Positions 1 to 5,786 of a stretch of DNA of 6,097 bases are shown here, in pieces (positions within the stretch are counted from its first letter, which is position 1; the number at the start of each line of letters is the position of its first letter). The position numbers and the translations under genes were made by a program. The notes beneath the pieces are model-generated. The model was not told the origin of the DNA, did no database searches, and saw nothing but the letters and a program-made list of their open reading frames with translations. Source of the stretch: Peptostreptococcaceae bacterium (GTDB lineage: Bacteria > Bacillota_A > Clostridia > Peptostreptococcales > Acidaminobacteraceae); NCBI GenBank assembly GCA_013619035.1, contig JABXKX010000376.1, positions 1 through 6,097 of the forward strand, in the 5' to 3' direction.

Positions 1-6
1 TAAGAG

Positions 7-32
7 ACAGCTATATTTATAGTCTGTTTTTT
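7..32 (+). terminator. Possible weak intrinsic terminator reading on the plus strand
   Basis: On the plus strand ACAG-CTAT (7-14) pairs with ATAG-CTGT (19-27, one bulged T) around a 4-base loop, and T27-T32 forms a six-T run at the end of the stem. It lies just past the stop of the last GNAT gene. On the minus strand the hairpin is preceded by an A-run and followed by CTCTTA, so it would mainly serve a convergent plus-strand gene to the left of the window, if one exists. The stem is short and AT-rich. Confidence 0.3.
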
Positions 33-35
33 CCA

Positions 36-800
36 CTAAAATTCAACTTTTAATAATCTTGTCTTTGAAGCAAAACCGCAACTTTCCAATGTCCGTTTGG
101 AATTATAATTATGATACCAACATCCTGGTAAGGCTTGATAATCAAGGGTTTTGCATAAATCTTTCAAATGTAAAATGATACTTCGACCAACACCTTTTTG
201 TCGATGTTTTTCAACTGTAAACATGCCAATACCTCTACAGAATTTATGAATTCTATTGGTTTCCATAATACCAAACCCATAAATTTCATCATCTTCTAAG
301 ATATAAATTTTCCTATCAGACACATTTTGATACAACTCACTAAAGAAATCTCCTGATAGAGCTTTAATATTCTCAACATCAGAAAGATTTGCTAATCTTA
401 ACATGCTTTTAGGATAAACTGGTGGCTTTACATCTCTTCCCGTCAAAGTAAAGAAATACGCTTGGAGATCAATTTTCTTATGAAAATCCATACTTAACGA
501 TAAGAACAGTTCATCACAAGTCGGTACAAATCCATGTGTGACATTAAACTTCTCAAGTAAGGATTTGAAACTTCCCTGAGCCAAGTGAAGAGCTGTTCTG
601 GTTATAAAAAATTGTGTTAATAATGTTTCTTCAAAAATTGCAAAATATCCAATATCTTCTCCATGATAACTCATCAGATAAAAATCCGAATCCAATATAT
701 GAGTTTCTAGGAAATCATCATATACATCACTCAAAGATGCCACATACTCTTCAAAAAGTGTGTTGATTTCGTTTAATGATACTTTTTTATAATCTAACAT
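36..800 (-). CDS. Two-domain GNAT-family N-acetyltransferase, substrate unknown
   Basis: Probable cytoplasmic acetyl-CoA-dependent N-acetyltransferase of 254 residues; the substrate cannot be told. The C-terminal half (about 132-254) is a clear GNAT domain. It has the beta4 strand and acetyl-CoA pyrophosphate loop RQKGVGR at 200-206, then Asn233 and the CGF turn at 241-243. The N-terminal half (about 1-125) looks like a second, degenerate GNAT-like fold: strands around residues 38-70 are recognisable, but no Q/RxxGxG/A loop is present. At 254 residues it is well above the usual 150-180 for one domain, which agrees with a tandem architecture. The ATG at 798-800 is chosen because a G-rich SD (GAGGGGG, 808-814) lies 7 bases upstream. 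It is the last gene of the array, 64 bp after the AraC-type regulator, and ends in TAG. Neither the domain split nor the substrate is proven. Confidence 0.9.
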   Translation of the reverse strand: MLDYKKVSLNEINTLFEEYVASLSDVYDDFLETHILDSDFYLMSYHGEDIGYFAIFEETLLTQFFITRTALHLAQGSFKSLLEKFNVTHGFVPTCDELFLSLSMDFHKKIDLQAYFFTLTGRDVKPPVYPKSMLRLANLSDVENIKALSGDFFSELYQNVSDRKIYILEDDEIYGFGIMETNRIHKFCRGIGMFTVEKHRQKGVGRSIILHLKDLCKTLDYQALPGCWYHNYNSKRTLESCGFASKTRLLKVEF

Positions 801-820
801 TTTAACACCCCCTCACTTTC

Positions 821-849
821 ATTTTATCAAATAATCATGTAGATGACAT
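821..849 (-). promoter_or_regulatory. Possible weak sigma-A-type promoter before the last GNAT gene
   Basis: Read on the minus strand, ATGTCA (844-849; 4 of 6 match to TTGACA) and TAAAAT (821-826; 5 of 6 match to TATAAT) are 17 bases apart. Against it, transcription would start at about 814, right at the SD, leaving a leader of only about 14 bases. In AT-rich DNA such matches arise by chance. It is the only promoter-like pair I saw in the 64-base gap. Confidence 0.25.
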
Positions 850-867
850 TAAAAATTAATGACATTA
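843..867. repeat. 9-bp direct repeat ATGACATTA, possible operator
   Basis: ATGACATTA occurs perfectly at 843-851 and again at 859-867, start-to-start distance 16 bp. The same segment also forms an imperfect palindrome (844-852 against 856-864, 8 of 9 pairs, 3-base loop). It spans the TAA stop of the AraC-type gene and the candidate -35 box of the last GNAT gene. AraC proteins often bind directly repeated half-sites, so an operator is conceivable. No T-run follows on the minus strand, so it is not an intrinsic terminator for the operon. Confidence 0.35.
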
Positions 868-1734
868 CAATTTTCGTATCGGTCGACCTTCAATATAACC
901 TCTTTCACCTCTAGGTTCTAGTTGAAATCTTGGTGTTTCTTTGTTATAGAATTCATACCCATATAATGCTGGTTTAAATGCTTTAATAGCATCCATTACT
1001 TCCATAATTTCTGATTCGAAATCATTATCATCATAAGGTTGTCCTTGGAATATCATGATTTGACTTGCTGGTAAATCAATTAATTCAAAGCCCTCTGGAA
1101 TTACATTATCATAGTCAAGAGGTACTTCTACACCTTGAACATATTTTGATGTGCTTGGTTTTATTAACATATCAGGTAACCACATACCAATGGGTTCATA
1201 AAGTGCTTCTTTTACACTCATCAGTATGCCCCATACATCACAGCCTACTTCCTCACAATATTTAAAGTACTCTGTCGCTGTAATCCCTCTTTTAATAAGT
1301 GCTTTTCTTTTTGGTCTTTCAATAACTTGAGTAAATATAAATTGATTCATTGTAACATCCTCCTCTTTCTTGATAGTTAATGGATAAGGAAGAAACCACT
1401 TAATCGGCGGTTTTCTTAATGCATAAGACTTTGGGAGTACTCCAAATTGTTTTGAAAAAGCTCTTGTAAACCCTTCATGTGAATCAAATACAAAATCAAG
1501 TGCAACCTCTATCACTTTTAAATCGGAATCTCTCAAAGTTTTTGCGGCTTCTGATAATCTACATGCTTTGATATAATAGTAAGGCGTATAACTGGTTAAT
1601 TCCTTAAATATCTTTGCAGCATAAGACGGTGATAAATAACAACAATTGCTTAGTTGTTTTATTGTAATCGATTCATGAAGATGAGTCTCAATATAATCTT
1701 GCATTTTTCGTACCGCTATTTTTTTCTCTTCCAT
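865..1734 (-). CDS. AraC-family transcriptional regulator with GyrI-like effector domain
   Basis: DNA-binding regulator of 289 residues. The two helix-turn-helix motifs of the AraC/XylS fold come first: about 24-46 (IKQLSNCCYLSPSYAAKIF) and about 73-97 (VIEVALDF then DSHEGFTRAFSKQFG). The family signature ends with GVLPKSY at 98-104. A short linker rich in Pro and aromatic residues (109-119) leads to a C-terminal domain (about 130-289) that resembles the GyrI-like/AraC effector-binding fold of Rob- and BmrR-type sensors. Such domains commonly bind amphipathic or cationic drugs. The N-terminal HTH plus C-terminal sensor order is common in Bacillota. The ATG at 1732-1734 is preferred because GGAGG at 1740-1744 lies 5 bases upstream; a TTG 12 bases earlier would sit on that same SD. 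It starts 28 bp after the S66 peptidase gene and is probably in the same transcript, so feedback control of the cluster is a reasonable inference. Its ligand is unknown. Confidence 0.94.
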   Translation of the reverse strand: MEEKKIAVRKMQDYIETHLHESITIKQLSNCCYLSPSYAAKIFKELTSYTPYYYIKACRLSEAAKTLRDSDLKVIEVALDFVFDSHEGFTRAFSKQFGVLPKSYALRKPPIKWFLPYPLTIKKEEDVTMNQFIFTQVIERPKRKALIKRGITATEYFKYCEEVGCDVWGILMSVKEALYEPIGMWLPDMLIKPSTSKYVQGVEVPLDYDNVIPEGFELIDLPASQIMIFQGQPYDDNDFESEIMEVMDAIKAFKPALYGYEFYNKETPRFQLEPRGERGYIEGRPIRKL

Positions 1735-1744
1735 ATCTGCCTCC
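1735..1744 (-). promoter_or_regulatory. Ribosome binding site deciding the start of the AraC-type gene
   Basis: On the minus strand GGAGG (1740-1744) with spacer CAGAT leads to ATG at 1732-1734. The upstream in-frame TTG (1744-1746) overlaps this SD and has no better SD of its own, so the ATG start (289 residues) is preferred. Confidence 0.8.
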
Positions 1745-1762
1745 AACTACATCATAAAACTT

Positions 1763-2758
1763 TTAGAGGATAATTTCTTGACCAAAACCATTCAATAGTT
1801 TAATGGTTTGATGTGTTGCATCTAATGTTATCTTTGAACCAATCCTCATTGTAAACATCGGGTGCGTATGCGAACAATCTACTTCTGCAAGCACAGGGAT
1901 CTTAAACTCACCTACAACTTCTTTTAATATTTCTAAATGACCTCTAGTATTTTGATCATTAAATAATTCGTGTTTCCCTATGATTAAACCACCAATCTTA
2001 TCAAAAACACCATTTAGTTTCAATAAACTGAATAACCGCTCTTCAGTTGTAGCATTTTTAAGACTGTCTTCAATAAAGAGTATATCCCCTTCTTTTATAT
2101 CTATCATATAAGGACTACCTATAATACCTGACATCGTATTCAGATTTCCTATAATTAAACGCCCTGTCACTTGTCCATCTGATAAGGTCAACCAGCTATT
2201 CTCAATCTGTTTTTTTGATTCATATTGAGTCTCCCAATCTATATATTCTTCTGTCCAAACCTTTGGTTTCTCATAATTGTATACCTCATGCTTTGTCATT
2301 AATACATCACTGAAATATTTAAAGTGCATCTCATTAAAAGGTTCCAACTCACCAAACGACGCCACACAAGCGGGTCCATAAAAAGTAGAAACGCCTGTTT
2401 TCTGATAAATGGCGAATAATATTGCCGTTACATCAGAATAGCCAATTATAATCTTAGGATCTTTTTTAAACGCATCATAATCAATATAAGGCAGTAAACT
2501 ATTTGAATTCATACCACCTATAGTCGACATAATACATCTTACATCTGGATTTCTTATCAACTCATTTAATTCCTCGGCTCTTTCTTGAATGGATCCTGAA
2601 CGATAACCATCCGATTGATAAGTGAGTGATCCTTCCTTGATCTTAAATCCCTTTGATTCTAAAAATGATTTTCCACGCATATATCTTATAGGACATAATT
2701 TTGTAATGGGTGTCGATGGTGAAAAGATGCCAATTGTATCTCCTCTTTTTAATTTCAT
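1763..2758 (-). CDS. S66-family serine peptidase, MccF-like / LD-carboxypeptidase
   Basis: Cytoplasmic serine peptidase of 331 residues with no signal peptide. Family S66 includes LD-carboxypeptidases, which trim murein tetrapeptides, and MccF, which cleaves the amide linking peptide or amino acid to the nucleotide in microcin C. The sequence has the N-terminal GDTIGIFSPS strand, the MccF-type segment STIGGMNSN at 78-86 with LLPYIDY following, the nucleophile motif GYSD (Ser108), the acid FIEDS (Glu230) and the base in the motif CSHTHPMFT (His297). The Ser-Glu-His triad is therefore intact at normal spacing, and the length is normal for MccF-like members. The tryptophan-containing stretch around 168-190 lies where MccF has its substrate loop. 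The start ATG overlaps the stop of the upstream hydrolase-GNAT gene (ATGA), with GAGAGG 5 bases upstream. The MccF subgroup fits better than LdcA, but the substrate is inferred and not shown. Confidence 0.93.
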   Translation of the reverse strand: MKLKRGDTIGIFSPSTPITKLCPIRYMRGKSFLESKGFKIKEGSLTYQSDGYRSGSIQERAEELNELIRNPDVRCIMSTIGGMNSNSLLPYIDYDAFKKDPKIIIGYSDVTAILFAIYQKTGVSTFYGPACVASFGELEPFNEMHFKYFSDVLMTKHEVYNYEKPKVWTEEYIDWETQYESKKQIENSWLTLSDGQVTGRLIIGNLNTMSGIIGSPYMIDIKEGDILFIEDSLKNATTEERLFSLLKLNGVFDKIGGLIIGKHELFNDQNTRGHLEILKEVVGEFKIPVLAEVDCSHTHPMFTMRIGSKITLDATHQTIKLLNGFGQEIIL

Positions 2759-4023
2759 GATGACCTCTCAATCTTATAAAGCACATGGTCTTTTAATGGA
2801 CCTTCAACACTCGGATGCTCAAAGTTTTTAACATAATTAAGACCAATACTTTTCATCACTGCAATAGAAGGTGTATTAATGAGAGCCGTAAAAGAAACTA
2901 TCTCCGTTAGTTTTAGTACTTCAAAACCATAGTTTAAAACCCTTAGAGCTCCTTCTTTTGCATACCCTTGTCTCCAGTATTTTTGCTCCAAACGCCATCC
3001 AATTTCTATACAAGGTACAAACTCTTTTTTAAATGATGGTCGTGACAAGCCAATAAAACCTAATAATTTCCCAGTCTTTATTAATTCAACTCCATATAGT
3101 CCAAAGTCATCCCTTTCATAATTGTTGATAATTCTACTCAAAAAAGCATCCGATGCTGTTTCGTCCAAGGTATTTGGAAAGTATTTCATCACTTCAGGAT
3201 TGGCATTCATCTGTCTAAAAACTGTTTTATCATCAATTGATAAGTTTCTAAATCCTAGTCGATCGGATTGAAATAAATACTTCATTTCTTCTTTTATAAT
3301 TTGATAAAATTCATCCCTGGCATATTTTTCACACCAAGGCGCATGACCGCATCGATTGATTAGATGGACTCGATACTTTAGACCAACTTCGTTAAAAGGC
3401 TCTAAAATACCTTCATACGGATGTGGATCATCTTTACCATGAATCACTACTACTTCAGCATGTATAGTTTTATACATTTCCAATAAAGCACCACTTTTTC
3501 TTAAGATACGAAACTCATCCATTAGCATTTGATACCCTTTTACATCAAAAAAAAGAAGTTCATCATCATAATGACGGAGTTCATAACTATCCATTTTAGC
3601 CATTAACCGACCAAAGTAAGACATATCTATTTCTTCATTCTTAGCAATTTTTGAAAAGAAGACATCTACATCAGTCAATTCATCTGAAGTTAACTTTTGT
3701 TGTCTTCTTTGATTCATAAGGTCTAAATAAGACTCCTTAAACGCACCACAGCCAATCAATACAATTTTTGAGGTAGGATGTTTCGCAGCATATAAAAAAG
3801 CCAACCACGCTCCCCATGAGTGTGCAATTAATACAGGTGTATTCATCTTAAATACTTCCACAATTTCATGTATTTCTTGTAGCTGTGCTTTAATAGTTTG
3901 TCCATAATTATAGATTTCTATACAATCGTCTAAATCTCTAGCCAAACTAGAAACGGACCCAGGAGCTCCTGGTCCGCCATGAATTACTATTTTATTAGGA
4001 TGTCCATATAATTTATACTTCAT
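2755..4023 (-). CDS. Alpha/beta hydrolase - RimJ/RimL-type GNAT fusion protein
   Basis: A 422-residue protein joining two enzymes. Residues 1 to about 245 form an alpha/beta hydrolase: oxyanion-hole motif HGGPGAPG (15-22), nucleophile elbow AHSWGAW with Ser69, acid in HGKDDP (Asp199 most likely, Asp198 possible), and His227 in RCGHAPW. The triad is complete; the elbow's usual first Gly is Ala67. Residues about 252-422 form a GNAT domain of the RimJ/RimL type: the start QSDRLGFRNL, NPEVMKYFP at 275-283, EIGWRLEQKYW at 340-350, and the acetyl-CoA loop RQGYA at 351-355. The linker is almost absent, and an in-frame ATG at the junction (Met247) could mark an old separate start. The ATG at 4021-4023 is chosen because GAGG lies 7 bases upstream; a GTG 6 bases earlier would be only 1 base from it. 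It overlaps the previous GNAT gene by 11 bp and the S66 gene by 4 bp. Substrates are unknown. Confidence 0.9.
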   Translation of the reverse strand: MKYKLYGHPNKIVIHGGPGAPGSVSSLARDLDDCIEIYNYGQTIKAQLQEIHEIVEVFKMNTPVLIAHSWGAWLAFLYAAKHPTSKIVLIGCGAFKESYLDLMNQRRQQKLTSDELTDVDVFFSKIAKNEEIDMSYFGRLMAKMDSYELRHYDDELLFFDVKGYQMLMDEFRILRKSGALLEMYKTIHAEVVVIHGKDDPHPYEGILEPFNEVGLKYRVHLINRCGHAPWCEKYARDEFYQIIKEEMKYLFQSDRLGFRNLSIDDKTVFRQMNANPEVMKYFPNTLDETASDAFLSRIINNYERDDFGLYGVELIKTGKLLGFIGLSRPSFKKEFVPCIEIGWRLEQKYWRQGYAKEGALRVLNYGFEVLKLTEIVSFTALINTPSIAVMKSIGLNYVKNFEHPSVEGPLKDHVLYKIERSS

Positions 4024-4498
4024 ATTCACGCCTCAATATTGACATCACTTGAACAGAAACGTATGAATCCTGAAATTTAACGGCTTCTCTTAAAATGCCT
4101 TCTGTAACAAATCCCATCGACTCATAAAGTGTTATGGCTTTATGATTATGACTTCTGACATCTAACCAAAATCGATGTGTGGTTAACTTAAAGGCATGTT
4201 TAATTAATGCTTCTATCGCTTCTTTTCCATAACTATTACCTCTTTTGGAGATAACAATACGCATCAACTCATAATTATCATCAGGATTCTGATTGCCTAT
4301 TAAATAACCAACACTTGTACCATCCATTGTTTCAATAATCAAATGATCTGTTAAAGCATTTAATTGTGCTTCTTCATGTTTCTCTCTAGACCAGTGGTTA
4401 ACAAACCCAGTCTGAGAAGCATCTTTTTCAATCTGTAAGATATAATCTAAATCTTCGATTCTAGAATCTCTTAAAAAAACCCTTGTCGTCTTTAACAA
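4013..4498 (-). CDS. GNAT-family N-acetyltransferase with TTG start
   Basis: Single-domain GNAT of 161 residues, probably acetylating an amine on a small molecule or protein. The typical N-terminal start TTRVFLRDSRIEDLDYIL (4-21) is followed by the strand ELMRIVIS (77-84) and the acetyl-CoA loop KRGNSYGKEA at 85-94. In that loop Ser89 replaces one of the usual glycines. The motif B region DVRSHNHKAITLYESMGF (113-130) has Asn118 and the general-acid candidate Tyr125. The length is normal. The start is TTG at 4496-4498: a stop codon lies just 15 bases further upstream in frame, no ATG lies near the domain start, and an AGAGGGG SD (4504-4510) is 5 bases away. The first 38 bp overlap the end of the preceding GNAT gene in another frame. 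The end overlaps the hydrolase-GNAT gene, so translation is probably coupled on both sides. Confidence 0.9.
   Translation of the reverse strand: MLKTTRVFLRDSRIEDLDYILQIEKDASQTGFVNHWSREKHEEAQLNALTDHLIIETMDGTSVGYLIGNQNPDDNYELMRIVISKRGNSYGKEAIEALIKHAFKLTTHRFWLDVRSHNHKAITLYESMGFVTEGILREAVKFQDSYVSVQVMSILRREYEV
4024..4034 (-). promoter_or_regulatory. Ribosome binding site deciding the start of the hydrolase-GNAT gene
   Basis: On the minus strand GAGG (4031-4034) is followed by CGTGAAT and then ATG (4021-4023), a 7-base spacing. The competing GTG at 4027-4029 lies only 1 base from GAGG and is not usable with it. This fixes the protein at 422 residues. The site lies inside the end of the upstream GNAT coding region. 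Confidence 0.75.
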
Positions 4499-4970
4499 TA
4501 TTGCCCCTCTTTCCTACCTGAAATACACTAATTTTATAATCAGCTTCAGGAAAATCTCCTAAAAACAAACAATCATTGGCTTTATAAAAATCACATAACT
4601 TTTCATTCCCTGCCCAACAATCTAATAAGACTGAGTGTTTTTTATATTCTTTTTTTAAATATTTAAACATATGATGTGTCATATTTTTTCCCTGATAAAA
4701 AGGATGTATGAGTAATCGATACATATACAGACTTTTCTCAATTTGTACTGGAAACGAATCTTCTACATGTTTTATAGAATAACTACCAATCAATCGGTTA
4801 TGATCTTCTAATATAAAGACCTCTCCATTTATAATTTGCGCTTCCAATGAGTCTAATTCGCAGGGATAAGCCCACTGAAAAACATTTTTTTCAATTAACT
4901 TTTTCGTTGTTGCATTTATCAACGCCGTCATTTGATCTAAATCTTCTAAAGTTGCTTGTCGAACCAACAT
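4461..4970 (-). CDS. GNAT-family N-acetyltransferase with atypical acetyl-CoA loop
   Basis: GNAT-fold protein of 169 residues. Recognisable parts are the start LVRQATLEDLDQM (2-14), the central strands with EVFILEDHNRLIGSYSI (50-66), the beta4 strand YMYRLLIHPFY (82-92), and the motif B region DCWAGNEKLCDFYKANDC (117-134). The acetyl-CoA pyrophosphate loop reads QGKNMTH (93-99). The usual QGKGIG pattern has lost two glycines, to Asn96 and Thr98, so cofactor binding may be altered. Residues about 152-169 are a basic tail beyond the normal end of the fold, and most of it is encoded in the region shared with the next gene. The ATG has an AGGAG SD whose first bases are the TAG stop of the kinase gene upstream, 12 bp away, which suggests coupled translation. 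The family call is firm. Activity and substrate are not. Confidence 0.86.
   Translation of the reverse strand: MLVRQATLEDLDQMTALINATTKKLIEKNVFQWAYPCELDSLEAQIINGEVFILEDHNRLIGSYSIKHVEDSFPVQIEKSLYMYRLLIHPFYQGKNMTHHMFKYLKKEYKKHSVLLDCWAGNEKLCDFYKANDCLFLGDFPEADYKISVFQVGKRGNIVKDDKGFFKRF
4499..4510 (-). promoter_or_regulatory. Ribosome binding site supporting a TTG start
   Basis: AGAGGGG (4504-4510) followed by CAATA and TTG on the minus strand gives a 5-base spacing. The reading frame is closed by TAG at 4514-4516, so TTG at 4496-4498 is the only usual start codon near the beginning of this GNAT domain. The SD is embedded in the C-terminal coding region of the preceding GNAT gene. Confidence 0.7.
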
Positions 4971-4982
4971 TTTGTCACACTC

Positions 4983-5786
4983 CTATTCAAATAAGTAATC
5001 CGAACCCATTTCTTTTAGATTGTTATGAATAAAGTCATTCAATCTCTGAGTAAATTTATTTGAGATGCCTGATGCCAGAAATCTATCTAATTCTATAATT
5101 GCATTGATAATCAACCATTGATGGATAATGCTCATAGGTCTCTCGTTACCATAATACCCAGATAAATAAGCTTCAATAAATTTATTGCAATTCAAGGTAT
5201 ATTTTGCATCTTCATAATCATTTGGATCGATAATAAAATAAAGTGTTCTTGCGATATCGGCTTCTTTTGGTCCTAACATGGCATCAGACCAATCCATCGC
5301 AGTAAGTTTCTCATCGAAATACATCAGATTATAAGGCATATAATCTCCATGCAAAAGTGATCTATCATCTTCTAAATCATCAATGATGGAGATGCCCCAA
5401 TTTTTTATATCATCACTGATATGAGATAACTGTTCTATATATATTCTCAGTCTCTCTTTTAAATATGGCAATTCCAACGAACTGCTATCCCAACTATGCA
5501 GCATTTTATGTGATTGTCCCATTAACTCTCCGTAATACTCAAGCTCATCTGAATCATCTATCACATCAATGAATAGCTCTCCAATCAATTCTTGCATTTC
5601 ATAACCATCTTTATTATCAACATATACTTTATCAAAGACTTGAGGTGCAAAGGGAGTCATATCCCCAATATATTTACAGGCTTCATATTCTCTAATAAAA
5701 TATTCATTATCATTAAATAACTTGAGTACTCTGCCATGTCCAATTTGATAAACATCTGCCGAATCACCACTACCGATTAAAATCAT
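4983..5786 (-). CDS. APH-type phosphotransferase (aminoglycoside/choline kinase fold)
   Basis: Predicted ATP- or GTP-dependent small-molecule kinase of 267 residues. The N-lobe has the nucleotide loop GSGDSADVY (5-13), the ATP-binding lysine in VLKLF (Lys22) and a matching helix glutamate (Glu33). The C-lobe has the Brenner motif LLHGDYMPYN with catalytic Asp148 and Asn153, and the metal-binding MDWSDAMLGPKEADIAR with Asp165. All the expected catalytic residues are present and the length is typical of APH-family proteins. Family members phosphorylate aminoglycosides, macrolides, choline, homoserine, sugars or other alcohols. This one matches no classical resistance enzyme that I recognise, so the substrate is open. 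The ATG overlaps the TGA of the MazG-like gene (ATGA), with GAGGAG 5 bases upstream (5792-5797). It ends in TAG and is followed 12 bp later by a GNAT gene. Confidence 0.92.
   Translation of the reverse strand: MILIGSGDSADVYQIGHGRVLKLFNDNEYFIREYEACKYIGDMTPFAPQVFDKVYVDNKDGYEMQELIGELFIDVIDDSDELEYYGELMGQSHKMLHSWDSSSLELPYLKERLRIYIEQLSHISDDIKNWGISIIDDLEDDRSLLHGDYMPYNLMYFDEKLTAMDWSDAMLGPKEADIARTLYFIIDPNDYEDAKYTLNCNKFIEAYLSGYYGNERPMSIIHQWLIINAIIELDRFLASGISNKFTQRLNDFIHNNLKEMGSDYLFE

Noticed and set aside
844..864. Intrinsic terminator after the AraC-type gene
   Set aside because: The palindrome is AT-rich with a mismatch and is not followed by a T-run on the minus strand.
1065..1265. Plus-strand open frame of 66 codons
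   Set aside because: Lies wholly inside the AraC-type gene on the opposite strand and has no recognisable domain. The antisense gene is conserved in family and complete, so this is a shadow frame.
1744..1746. TTG as start of the AraC-type gene (293 residues)
   Set aside because: The TTG overlaps the GGAGG SD that serves the ATG at 1732-1734.
2622..2831. Plus-strand open frame of 69 codons across the S66/hydrolase-GNAT junction
   Set aside because: Antisense to two well-supported genes, with no recognisable motif and low-complexity composition.
4027..4029. GTG as start of the hydrolase-GNAT gene (424 residues)
   Set aside because: It lies 1 base from the only SD (GAGG 4031-4034), whereas the ATG at 4021-4023 is at an ideal 7 bases.
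4847..5032. Plus-strand open frame of 61 codons
   Set aside because: Antisense to the start of the GNAT gene and the end of the kinase gene; no family resemblance.
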